35,094 nucleotides of DNA from the NCBI GenBank assembly GCA_030599095.1, contig JAUVOQ010000014.1:1-35094 (forward strand), given 5' to 3'. Below, piece by piece: positions 6,069 to 12,814 of the stretch. A program made the position numbers and the translations under genes. The DNA is from Candidatus Ruthturnera sp. Lineage in GTDB: Bacteria > Pseudomonadota > Gammaproteobacteria > PS1 > Pseudothioglobaceae. Under the pieces are notes generated by a model. The model searched no databases and had not been told where the DNA came from. It saw only the letters and a list, made by a program, of their open reading frames with translations. Positions within the stretch are counted from its first letter, which is position 1; every line of letters starts with the position of its first letter.

Positions 6069-6095
6069 GGAGTTCGATTCTCCTAGACGATGCCA
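6069..6095 (+). repeat. tRNA-Glu 3'-end fragment (att-like core copy 3)
   Basis: Matches 3467-3493 with one G-to-A change in the acceptor strand (AGACGATG instead of AGGCGATG). After CCA the sequence no longer resembles the cassette left ends, which marks the outer junction with the original chromosome. Confidence 0.93.
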
Positions 6096-6103
6096 TTTAT
6101 GAG

Positions 6104-6138
6104 AATGACTTGGTTTTTAAAAAGCCAAGTCATTTTTT
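6104..6138 (+). terminator. Rho-independent terminator, probably that of the original tRNA-Ala/Glu operon
   Basis: AATGACTTGG and CCAAGTCATT form a perfect 10-bp stem (6104-6113 with 6125-6134), followed by a T-run. It lies 8 bp past the last tRNA-Glu fragment, where the terminator would sit if the cassettes were absent. Confidence 0.9.
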
Positions 6139-6193
6139 ATCTGCTTAAAAATATTCAACCTATAGGCGTAAGGTTCTCAATTAAAATACCTGT

Positions 6194-6271
6194 GTCGCGT
6201 TCGTCTAGTCTGGCCCAGGACCCTAGGATTTCATCCTAGTAACAGGAGTTCAAATCTCTTACGCGACGCCA
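6194..6271 (+). tRNA. tRNA-Glu(TTC), second copy
   Basis: A 78-nt gene with encoded CCA. The acceptor GTCGCGT pairs perfectly with ACGCGAC. The anticodon stem CTAGG/CCTAG encloses ATTTCAT, anticodon TTC. The T arm has TTCAAAT with weak G-U pairing in the stem. It differs clearly in sequence from the tRNA-Glu at 3419 and lacks the cassette core, so it does not appear to be a target. It ends 16 bp before rluD. Confidence 0.95.
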
Positions 6272-6287
6272 TTTTATGTTCACGTGA

Positions 6288-7247
6288 GTGCTAATTATTA
6301 TTGTGAGTTTGTTAAGTATTATTATCCCAAATCGCCTCATCGGTCAGCGTATTGATGCTGCAATGGCACAAATGTTGCCCAACTATTCACGTGCTAAAAT
6401 CACCCGCTGGATAAGGTCTGGTGATGCCTTAATTCATCATGAAACTTTCAAATCTAAAGAAAAAGTTCTAGGCGGTGAGGTGGTTGACTTATCAATCAAA
6501 ATTGAGAAAACCAACGCATGGTTAGCGCAAAATATTGCTATTAATGTGGTGTATGAAGATGCGGCAATTATTGTTGTTAATAAGCCAGTAGGCTTGGTCA
6601 CCCACCCTGGTGCAAGCAACTGGACAGGAACGCTTGCTAACGCATTGTTACATTACGACTCATCTTTAACCAATCTTGACCGAGCTGGGATTGTTCATCG
6701 TTTGGACAAAAACACTTCAGGATTGATGGTTGTTGCACGCAGTGAATATGCACAAAAACATTTAACCAAGCAACTACAAACTCATAACATGTCACGAGAA
6801 TATTCAGCCATTGTCTATGGTCATATGATTTCTGGTGGCATGGTTGGCGAGCCGATAGGGCGCGACCCTAAAGATAGAATTAGGCAGGCAGTGGTTGAAG
6901 ATGGTAAAGATGCACTGACTCATTATCGTGTTATTGAGCGCTTTGCACACCACACCCATGTTAAAGCAATTTTAGAAACAGGGCGTACCCATCAAATTCG
7001 AGTACATCTATCATTTATTGGGCATCCACTGATTGCTGATCCGATGTATGGCGGCAAAATTCGTTTTCCCAAAAAAGCAGATGAGCAACTAAAAAATGCA
7101 CTTAAAAATTTCAATCGTCAAGCGCTTCATGCCAAAAAACTCACCCTCACGCATCCAACATCTGGTGAATTAATGTCATGGAAAGTGCCACTACCGCAAG
7201 ACATGCAAGATTTATTACAGATATTGACCAAATTTGATGCAAACTAA
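6288..7247 (+). CDS. rluD: 23S rRNA pseudouridine(1911/1915/1917) synthase RluD
   Basis: About 319 residues with an N-terminal S4 RNA-binding domain (RIDAAMAQMLPNYSRAKITR) and an RluA-type catalytic domain. The HRLDKNTSGLMVVA motif holds the catalytic Asp (D140 counted from the GTG at 6288). ETGRTHQIRVHLSFIGHPLI is the second family signature. It modifies helix 69 of 23S rRNA. The start is uncertain: GTG at 6288 or GTG at 6303, since the conserved region begins near SIIIPNRL and neither has a strong ribosome binding site. The 3' end overlaps pgeF by 11 bp, the common rluD-pgeF arrangement. Confidence 0.95.
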   Translation: MLIIIVSLLSIIIPNRLIGQRIDAAMAQMLPNYSRAKITRWIRSGDALIHHETFKSKEKVLGGEVVDLSIKIEKTNAWLAQNIAINVVYEDAAIIVVNKPVGLVTHPGASNWTGTLANALLHYDSSLTNLDRAGIVHRLDKNTSGLMVVARSEYAQKHLTKQLQTHNMSREYSAIVYGHMISGGMVGEPIGRDPKDRIRQAVVEDGKDALTHYRVIERFAHHTHVKAILETGRTHQIRVHLSFIGHPLIADPMYGGKIRFPKKADEQLKNALKNFNRQALHAKKLTLTHPTSGELMSWKVPLPQDMQDLLQILTKFDAN

Positions 7248-7950
7248 ACCAAACTTTCCAAGTGGTGTTAAATTGCTTTCAACCCCACGATACCTAGAAG
7301 GTGGAGCGAGTATTGGTCATTATGATAATTTTAATCTCGCAACGTACACAGGCGACACCCCTGATGCTGTTATTCATAATCGTAAATTACTGATGACGCA
7401 TTTTGACTTACCCAATACACCAAAATGGCTGAATCAAACGCATTCTAATATTTGCCTAGATGCTCAGTCTAATGATTGTAAAGGAGACGCTGTTATTACT
7501 TGTGAAAAAGCCGTGGTTTGCGCCGTGATGACAGCAGATTGTTTGCCAATTTTTGCCTCTAATCAATCGGGCACACAAGTCGGCATTGCCCATGCAGGTT
7601 GGCAAGGGATTTTAAACGGCGTGATTGAGTCATTTATCACCCAGTTTGATGGACGTGATTTATTAATACATTTTGGTGCAGCAATTTCATCAAAAAACCT
7701 TGAAATGGGCAAGGCAATGTTTGAGCAATTTATTATTAAGGATAAAAAATTGAGTGTAGCATTCACTCAAACAGGCGAAAAATACCATCTGGACATCTAC
7801 CAAGCCGCCCGAATCATCTTAAATAATTTAGGCATTAAAACAATCAGTGGCGGCGATCAATGCACCGCCGAGCAAGAAAAAGATTATTTCTCCTATCGCC
7901 GAGACGGCGTAAATTCAGGCAGAATGGCACACCTTATTTGGATTAAATAG
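7237..7950 (+). CDS. pgeF: Peptidoglycan editing factor / purine nucleoside phosphorylase PgeF (YfiH, laccase domain)
   Basis: A 237-residue protein of the DUF152/YfiH family. Visible motifs are NQTHSNI, MTADCLPIF and IAHAGWQGILNG, which carry the His and Cys zinc ligands, and a C-terminal CTAEQEKDYFSYRRDG with the family FSYRRD signature. Members cleave purine nucleosides, and in some bacteria the protein helps keep peptidoglycan composition correct. ATG 7237 is taken over the in-frame TTG at 7234. It is coupled to rluD by overlap. A REP-like repeat begins 5 bp after the stop. Confidence 0.95.
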   Translation: MQTKPNFPSGVKLLSTPRYLEGGASIGHYDNFNLATYTGDTPDAVIHNRKLLMTHFDLPNTPKWLNQTHSNICLDAQSNDCKGDAVITCEKAVVCAVMTADCLPIFASNQSGTQVGIAHAGWQGILNGVIESFITQFDGRDLLIHFGAAISSKNLEMGKAMFEQFIIKDKKLSVAFTQTGEKYHLDIYQAARIILNNLGIKTISGGDQCTAEQEKDYFSYRRDGVNSGRMAHLIWIK

Positions 7951-7954
7951 AAGA

Positions 7955-7973
7955 GATGAGCCTTGCCCGTTCC
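7955..7973. repeat. REP-like short repeat, copy 1
   Basis: GAGCCTTGCCCGTTCC follows directly after the pgeF stop. The same core occurs at 9556, 10326 and 10347, all within 2.4 kb around a REP-associated transposase remnant. Confidence 0.8.
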
Positions 7974-8029
7974 TTTAATATCTAGTTAAGTGATTTTACG
8001 ATGGTTTTTCTAAACTTTCTTTTCTATGA

Positions 8030-8440
8030 TTATTTTTCCTTGTTATCTTTGAGTTTGCCACTTGCGTAAAAATCCATCTCTTTGGTAAATGGGTTGAGGT
8101 GGTAATAATGTCGTGGTTTTTGTTTACGTTGTTTTTGTTGCACCACACAACCCACGACTTCAAACTCGCCTTTGAGTTCAATGTCGTCATGTTGGGTGTT
8201 TAAACAGACCAAAAATTTATTTGAACCACGCTCAATATACTGACGAAAATACAGCTCACCATCAAAACGCACAACAGCGTAAGCACGATTATGAATTTGC
8301 ATACCAGGGTCAATAATAACAATGCAATTTTCACTAAATTCTGGGGTCATGTAGTTGCCTAAATTTTGCAGTGCGAATGGCTCAGAGTTGGTTGAGCAAT
8401 TTGTTTGGAACAGTTCTTGTGGCGTATCTAAGTCTGACAT
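8030..8440 (-). CDS. S24/LexA-like peptidase-fold protein lacking the catalytic pair
   Basis: A 136-residue protein resembling the C-terminal half of LexA/UmuD-type S24 proteins: NLGNYMTPEFSENCIVIIDP, AYAVVRFDGELYFRQYIERG and GEFEVVGCVVQQ. There is no N-terminal DNA-binding domain. At the usual GDSM position it has GNYM, and the usual Lys strand reads YFRQY, so the catalytic Ser and Lys both appear absent. It is probably a non-cleaving structural homologue. The C-terminal tail is Lys/Gln-rich. The ATG at 8440 lies inside the last codons of the mutM remnant, indicating an ancestral overlapping operon. Confidence 0.72.
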   Translation of the reverse strand: MSDLDTPQELFQTNCSTNSEPFALQNLGNYMTPEFSENCIVIIDPGMQIHNRAYAVVRFDGELYFRQYIERGSNKFLVCLNTQHDDIELKGEFEVVGCVVQQKQRKQKPRHYYHLNPFTKEMDFYASGKLKDNKEK

Positions 8441-8582
8441 TTTTTACAATAGAATGTGGAAGGTTGGCTTTGTGCAATTTTAACTATTTTACCCTTGCAA
8501 AGATGACATGTCTTATTTTCAACAGCCCCATTAAAGGTGCAAGCCCACGCTTAGTAGTTTCGACTTCTGGCAGTTCAGGCAT
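8428..8582 (-). pseudogene. mutM: mutM (fpg) remnant: formamidopyrimidine-DNA glycosylase with the middle deleted
   Basis: From the ATG at 8582 the frame reads MPELPEVETTKRGLAPLMG, the Fpg/MutM N-terminus with catalytic Pro2 and Glu3. This frame ends at a stop after 31 codons. A second frame, starting about 50 bp in and ending at 8428, reads ENKTCHLCKGKIVKIAQSQ followed by STFYCKKCQT, the C-terminal four-cysteine zinc finger of Fpg. The roughly 200 residues between are gone and the two ends are out of frame. An internal deletion has removed this 8-oxoguanine repair enzyme here. The end still overlaps the start of the S24-like gene. Confidence 0.88.
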
Positions 8583-8660
8583 ATAAAAGGTTAAAAATTA
8601 ACACACATCAAGAAAAATACCTTATTATAATAATCAACTTTACAACCAGTGGAGAAAATC

Positions 8661-9242
8661 ATGAATTTCATTAATTCAATACAAGGAAAAATCATAATCG
8701 GCTTTATCATGGCAGCAGTTGTTTTTGTCTCATTTAGCAACGTAGGTAACATGAGTCATTATGCACTTGCCGTTTGGCTTCATGTTGCAGCGGGCGTTTT
8801 ATGGATTGGCTTACTTTATTACTTTAACTTTGTTCAAGTGCCAGGCATGGGTCAAGCCCTGACCGACACTGACGGCCCTGGTCCAGCAGCCATTGGCAAA
8901 TACATTGCACCTCGTGCATTATTATGGTTTCGTATGGCAGCAGCGACCACTTGGATTTTAGGCTTGGTATTATTAGCACTACAATCTCGTGGCATGGACG
9001 GTATTATTGGTGCATTTACTTTTGCACAAGGCTATCAAGTGATTGGCATTGGTGCGTGGATGGGTACCATCATGGCATTTAATGTTTGGTTTATTATTTG
9101 GCCGAATCAGCAAAAGATTTTAGGTATGAAAAAGACAACTGTAGAAGAAATTGCAACTGCTAAGAAAAATGCGGCATTGGCCTCAAGCGTTAATGTGATT
9201 TTATCCATTCCAATGTTACTAACCATGCTTGCATGGCATTAA
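8661..9242 (+). CDS. PuuD-like (urate oxidase N-terminal type) membrane protein
   Basis: A 193-residue protein with four or five membrane segments: about 9-29, 33-56 (YALAVWLHVAAGVLWIGLL), 90-112, 128-152 and 170-190. The His-rich first segments and WLHVAAGVLWIG resemble the membrane part of PuuD/cytochrome c-type urate oxidase family proteins. No C-terminal cytochrome c domain is present, so a urate reaction should not be assumed. ATG 8661 is chosen because GTGGAGAAAATC places GGAG 7 nt upstream. A TATAAT lies at 8626-8631 with a poor -35. A strong terminator follows at 9262. Confidence 0.75.
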   Translation: MNFINSIQGKIIIGFIMAAVVFVSFSNVGNMSHYALAVWLHVAAGVLWIGLLYYFNFVQVPGMGQALTDTDGPGPAAIGKYIAPRALLWFRMAAATTWILGLVLLALQSRGMDGIIGAFTFAQGYQVIGIGAWMGTIMAFNVWFIIWPNQQKILGMKKTTVEEIATAKKNAALASSVNVILSIPMLLTMLAWH

Positions 9243-9261
9243 AGCAAGTTCTAAAACCCAC

Positions 9262-9289
9262 AAAAAACCGAGGCATGCCTCGGTTTTTT
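9262..9289 (+). terminator. Rho-independent terminator
   Basis: CCGAGGCATGCCTCGG is a perfect self-complementary stem flanked by A6 on the left and T6 on the right, 20 bp after the PuuD-like gene. A TATAAT at 9293-9298 starts the next transcription unit. Confidence 0.95.
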
Positions 9290-9323
9290 GTTATAATCTT
9301 GAATGAAAAAACCAAGGAATCAA

Positions 9324-9554
9324 ATGAATACACTGACATTATCACACACACTACAAGAGGCTGGACTTAGTGTCAAACAAGCTGATGCCATTGCTCAAGC
9401 CATTGATGAGAAAAATAATGAAATAGTTACCAAAGATTATTTTGACCAAGGACTTAAAGGCATCAAGGAAATGATGTACTTAGCTTTTGCCTTGGTAGGT
9501 GCAGGCATCGGCTATCTAGTAAGTTTAATTCACACTGTCATTAGTAAAAACTAA
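9324..9554 (+). CDS. Small DUF1640/CCDC90-like coiled-coil membrane protein
   Basis: A 76-residue protein. The first part, LTLSHTLQEAGLSVKQADAI then AQAID, resembles the helical start of DUF1640-like proteins. A charged helix follows, then one membrane segment, YLAFALVGAGIGYLVSLIHT. I used the ATG at 9324 because AAGGA lies 7 nt upstream, although an ATG at 9303 is in frame. The coiled coil plus C-terminal anchor suggests a scaffold or assembly role, but function is unknown. Its stop is joined directly to a REP-like repeat and the transposase remnant, in the same frame. Confidence 0.6.
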   Translation: MNTLTLSHTLQEAGLSVKQADAIAQAIDEKNNEIVTKDYFDQGLKGIKEMMYLAFALVGAGIGYLVSLIHTVISKN

Positions 9555-9573
9555 ACGAGCCTTGCCCATTTCC
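9554..9573. repeat. REP-like short repeat, copy 2
   Basis: CGAGCCTTGCCCATTTCC abuts the stop codon of the small membrane protein and lies about 15 bp before the first recognisable codons of the transposase remnant. It has one extra T compared with the other copies. Confidence 0.8.
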
Positions 9574-9587
9574 GAAAAATTAGTCTC

Positions 9588-10004
9588 TATTGTGGCTTAT
9601 TGCCTAACCATTTTCATTTGTTGTTAAAACAACAAATGGATAGCGCTATTTCTAATTTTATGCGAAGGCTAGGGACTTCTTATACGGTGTTTTTTAACAA
9701 TCAAGAAAAACGCACAGGTCGTTTGTTTCAAGGTAAGTTTAAAGCGACTCATTTAAGTGGTGATTATGCTCTACCAAGTGTTTCAAGCTATGTTAATTTA
9801 AATTATAAGCATCATAGAATCACCCCCGAAAGGTCTTTAGTGAAAACCAGTTTGTTTGAATATTTAGGCACAGAATTGGGTGAAAGTATTTGTAAGAAAG
9901 AAGAAATAAATCAAATTATTCAAGAAATTGATGGGTTAGATGGGTATAAAAACTACTTAAAACAAGCGTCCATTGCTTTTGCTGATAATAAAAATATTTT
10001 TTAA
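9588..10004 (+). pseudogene. REP-associated tyrosine transposase (RAYT, IS200/Y1-like), N-terminally truncated
   Basis: About 137 codons. YCGLLPNHFHLLLKQ contains the HUH motif (NHFHLL) of Y1 transposases. GRLFQGKFKATHL and YALPSVSSYVNLNYKHHRI match the RAYT core with the likely catalytic Tyr. The N-terminal segment normally found before the HUH motif (about 50-70 residues) is missing, replaced by a REP-like repeat after the previous stop, and no good start codon exists. Full-length RAYTs process REP hairpins. Here the local repeats at 7955, 9554 and 10324 are plausible partners. This copy is probably inactive. Confidence 0.8.
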
Positions 10005-10055
10005 ACCAAAATGACTTTGAATTCTAACGGGTAAGGATTGTTTCAGGGGGCAAAT

Positions 10056-10718
10056 ATGAATAATAGAACAACCTTGCAGATAAGTGGCACAGATGTGCAG
10101 GATTTTTTGCAAGGACAGTTGAGTAATGATATTACTCTGATTCAGGAGGGCGATTGGCAATTGAATGCTTATTGTCAGCACCAAGGTAGAATCATTGCAC
10201 TTTTTTGGGTGACTAGGCGTAAGGATGATTTTTTCCTTAATTTTCCAAAATGCTTGACAGACAAGGTTAAACAGCGCCTGAATATGTTTGTATTGATGGC
10301 AAAAGTTGAAATTACTAACTCTAAACGAGCCTTGCCCATTCCAGAACGAGCCTTGCCCGTTCCAGAAGTATACCTAATGACCAGTGAAAAATTTGTACCA
10401 CAAGAGTTGAATTTAGACATTGATGAGGTTGGGGTTAATTTTTCAAAGGGCTGTTATCCTGGGCAAGAAGTGGTTGCACGCTTGCATTACTTGGGTAAAC
10501 CAAAACATCGTATGTGCTTGTTTGAATGTGAACAGGTGCTTAAAGTGGGTGATAAGTTGGTTGCGTTTGACTCAAAATCAGCAAAAGCATCAGGCATTGT
10601 GGTGCGTTGTGTAAAATCAGTTGGCAAATTACAGTATTTAGCGACGATTGAAGTTAAGTATCAAGATAGTGAAATTACATGTCATGATGCTAAATTAATA
10701 AGGATTAAAGATGATTAA
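10056..10718 (+). CDS. ygfZ: tRNA-modifying/Fe-S maintenance protein YgfZ, internally shortened
   Basis: A 220-residue folate-binding protein of the YgfZ/GcvT family that supports Fe-S enzymes such as MiaB. The signature KGCYPGQEVVARLHYLG (K131-E138, Cys133) is intact. The N-terminus (DFLQGQLSNDI) and FVPQELNLD are also typical. Between about residues 88 and 106 the usual 60-80 residue segment is missing. In its place are two REP-derived units encoding RALPIPE and RALPVPE. Typical length is near 300. ATG 10056 follows AGGGGG by 7 nt. The 3' end overlaps nhaD by 8 bp. Whether the shortened protein works is open. The frame is intact. Confidence 0.85.
   Translation: MNNRTTLQISGTDVQDFLQGQLSNDITLIQEGDWQLNAYCQHQGRIIALFWVTRRKDDFFLNFPKCLTDKVKQRLNMFVLMAKVEITNSKRALPIPERALPVPEVYLMTSEKFVPQELNLDIDEVGVNFSKGCYPGQEVVARLHYLGKPKHRMCLFECEQVLKVGDKLVAFDSKSAKASGIVVRCVKSVGKLQYLATIEVKYQDSEITCHDAKLIRIKDD
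10324..10363. repeat. REP-like short repeat, copies 3 and 4 in tandem inside ygfZ
   Basis: Two 21-bp units differing by one base (CCATTCC against CCGTTCC). GAACG and CGTTC can pair as a short hairpin in the second unit. They are in frame and translated as RALPIPE and RALPVPE. Confidence 0.88.
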
Positions 10719-12087
10719 GTTATTAAAGTTATTGACACTTTTACCTATGAGTGCTTTTGCAGCTAGCGAGCCACTCATAACCTTAGATTTAACTGAGCAT
10801 TGGGTGGGTTATACAGCACTTTTTTTGTTTGTATTGGCTTATATTTTTGTAATGATAGAGGAGTTTACGTATTTTAGAAAATCCAAACCTGTTATTTTAG
10901 TAGCAGGTGTTATTTGGGGGTTGATTGGCTGGATCTACGCCAGTCAAGGTTTGCCAGATTTTGCTGGGGTGGCACTTAGGCATTATATATTAGAGTACTC
11001 AGAATTGTTTTTATTCTTATTAGTGGCAATGACTTACATTGAAGCCATGCGTGAAAGACAAATATTTGAAGCACTTAAGGTTTGGTTGGTGAATAAAGGC
11101 TTAACTTTTAGACAACTTTTTTGGTTGACAGGATTTTTGGCTTTCTTTATTTCACCAATTGCTGATAATTTAACCACAGCACTTATTATGGGTGCAGTCG
11201 TGTTGGCAGTAGGTGCAGGTAATCCGCGTTTTGTATCCATTGCTTTTATTAATATTGTTGTGGCTGCTAATGCAGGTGGTGCGTTTAGTCCATTTGGCGA
11301 TATCACTACGCTTATGGTGTGGCAAAACGGCATTGTTGAGTTTTCGCAATTTTTTAATTTACTAGTACCATCACTGATTAACTTTGTTGTACCAGCTACT
11401 ATCATGCATTTTTCTATTAAAAATGAGGTGGCTACTACGGGCAGTCAAAGTAAAGTTGATATTAAATTGGGCGGTATTACCATTGTTGCTCTCTTTATTA
11501 TCACTATTATTACCGCAGTCAGTTTTCATAATTTTCTACATTTACCACCAGCAATGGGCATGATGACAGGTTTGAGTTATCTTATGATTGTTGCTTATTT
11601 TATTCGTAAATCTGAGCGTAAATTGCAACAAAAAGGATTTGATGTGTTTCAAAAAGTGGCAAATGCAGAGTGGGATACTTTGCTATTTTTCTTCGGAGTG
11701 ATTGTGAGTGTTGGCGGATTGGGCTTTATGGGCTACTTGGCACTCACTTCTGAGGCGATGTATGTCTCTTTAGGGGCGACTTATGCCAATATTTTGGTGG
11801 GTGTATTGTCTGCTGTTGTCGATAATATTCCAGTGATGTTTGCGGTATTAAGCATGAACCCTGATATGTCATTAGGTCAATGGTTATTAGTAACACTCAC
11901 AGCAGGTGTGGGTGGTAGTTTGCTTTCAGTGGGTTCTGCTGCAGGTGTGGCACTCATGGGTCAATCAAAAGGGCTTTATACGTTTGGCTCGCATTTGAGG
12001 TGGACGGGCGTGATTGCACTGGGTTATGCAGCAAGTATTGGTGCGCATTTATTAATAAATGACGCTTTATTTGATGTGCCAATTTGA
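10711..12087 (+). CDS. nhaD: Na+/H+ antiporter NhaD
   Basis: A 458-residue inner-membrane transporter of the NhaD/ArsB ion-transporter superfamily, with about a dozen hydrophobic segments. Conserved stretches include SPIADNLTTALIMGAVVLA and ANAGGAFSPFGDITTLMVW in the first half and VGVLSAVVDNIPVMFAVLS plus GGSLLSVGSAAGVALMG in the second. These are the two inverted halves with polar residues for cation transport. The first 20 residues look like a signal or first helix. It exchanges Na+ for H+ and is common in marine bacteria. It overlaps ygfZ at the start and coaX at the end. Confidence 0.93.
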   Translation: MIKLLKLLTLLPMSAFAASEPLITLDLTEHWVGYTALFLFVLAYIFVMIEEFTYFRKSKPVILVAGVIWGLIGWIYASQGLPDFAGVALRHYILEYSELFLFLLVAMTYIEAMRERQIFEALKVWLVNKGLTFRQLFWLTGFLAFFISPIADNLTTALIMGAVVLAVGAGNPRFVSIAFINIVVAANAGGAFSPFGDITTLMVWQNGIVEFSQFFNLLVPSLINFVVPATIMHFSIKNEVATTGSQSKVDIKLGGITIVALFIITIITAVSFHNFLHLPPAMGMMTGLSYLMIVAYFIRKSERKLQQKGFDVFQKVANAEWDTLLFFFGVIVSVGGLGFMGYLALTSEAMYVSLGATYANILVGVLSAVVDNIPVMFAVLSMNPDMSLGQWLLVTLTAGVGGSLLSVGSAAGVALMGQSKGLYTFGSHLRWTGVIALGYAASIGAHLLINDALFDVPI

Positions 12088-12784
12088 GTCTGAGTCATGC
12101 TTATTAGTTGATATCGGCAATACCGCCATCAAATGGCGCTTGGGTGATGAGACTAATTCAGCACTTATTAAAGCATTCAATATCACTCAATTGCCCAAAG
12201 TAGATAAAATTTTTGTTAGTTGTGTGGGTGATTGCCATATATTAGATGGGCTTAATAATATACATTTTGTTAAGACTGAACACACATTTAAATCTTTAAA
12301 ATGTGGCTATCAAATGCCGTCCACATTGGGTTCTGATCGTTGGCTGGCAATGTTGGCCAGTATTGAACGCTATCCTCAACAAAATTTGCTGATTATTGAT
12401 GCAGGCAGTGCGCTGACTTTTGACTTAGTACTTACTAATGGCAAACACCAAGGGGGGCTTATTATGCCCGGTTTGAGTGTATTGAGACGCAGTTTTGCCC
12501 AATTTTCCAATAGCACTCAACAGGTGTCTTTAGGCCTCACTGCAAACAACACCGAAGAAGGTTGGCTGATTGGTACAAGCCAGATGCTGATGAGTGCTAT
12601 TAATACACAAATTGAACAACATTTGGATAATTACACTGATTTAATTGTTGTGCTGACAGGTGGCGATGCTAAGATGATTGTGTTAAAACTTCATCATCAG
12701 GTTAAACTTCATCAAAATTTAGTGTTAGAAGGTTTATCTAGTTACGCACAAACATATAAAGCATTGCATTCAGCCTTGGTATAA
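12059..12784 (+). CDS. coaX: Type III pantothenate kinase CoaX
   Basis: About 241 residues. LLVDIGNTAIKW is the N-terminal phosphate-binding motif, TLGSDRWLAM the pantothenate/dimer region, IIDAGSALTFDLV the second catalytic Asp motif and GGLIMPGLSVL a conserved loop. It phosphorylates pantothenate, the first step of CoA synthesis. The start is unclear: ATG 12059 or ATG 12074 (conserved sequence begins at about residue 14), neither with a strong ribosome binding site. The reading frame overlaps the nhaD end by up to 29 bp, consistent with coupling. trpS follows 30 bp later. Confidence 0.94.
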   Translation: MTLYLMCQFESESCLLVDIGNTAIKWRLGDETNSALIKAFNITQLPKVDKIFVSCVGDCHILDGLNNIHFVKTEHTFKSLKCGYQMPSTLGSDRWLAMLASIERYPQQNLLIIDAGSALTFDLVLTNGKHQGGLIMPGLSVLRRSFAQFSNSTQQVSLGLTANNTEEGWLIGTSQMLMSAINTQIEQHLDNYTDLIVVLTGGDAKMIVLKLHHQVKLHQNLVLEGLSSYAQTYKALHSALV

Positions 12785-12814
12785 TTCATTCATTTAATTT
12801 TAAGTCAAGAGACA

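Larger units (their letters stand above)
4630..6095. mobile_element. tRNA-Glu cassette 2 (1466 bp): toxin-antitoxin-chaperone operon, no integrase
   Basis: Same plan as cassette 1: left end L2 (4630-4686), cargo, right end R2 (5955-6068) and tRNA-Glu fragment (6069-6095). The cargo is a three-gene plus-strand operon with overlapping genes. To the right of the last fragment the shared sequence stops and a terminator follows that would suit the original tRNA operon, so 6095/6096 is the outer border. No recombinase gene is present. Two unrelated toxin modules within identical ends argue for cargo exchange or serial insertion at one site. Confidence 0.8.

Noticed and set aside
6194-6271. Second tRNA-Glu as another cassette target or duplicate
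   Set aside because: Its 3' sequence differs from the 27-bp core and no cassette ends flank it. It is an ordinary separate tRNA gene.
8371-8586. Plus-strand frame of 71 codons
   Set aside because: It is the antisense shadow of the mutM remnant and the S24-like gene, whose family motifs are on the minus strand.
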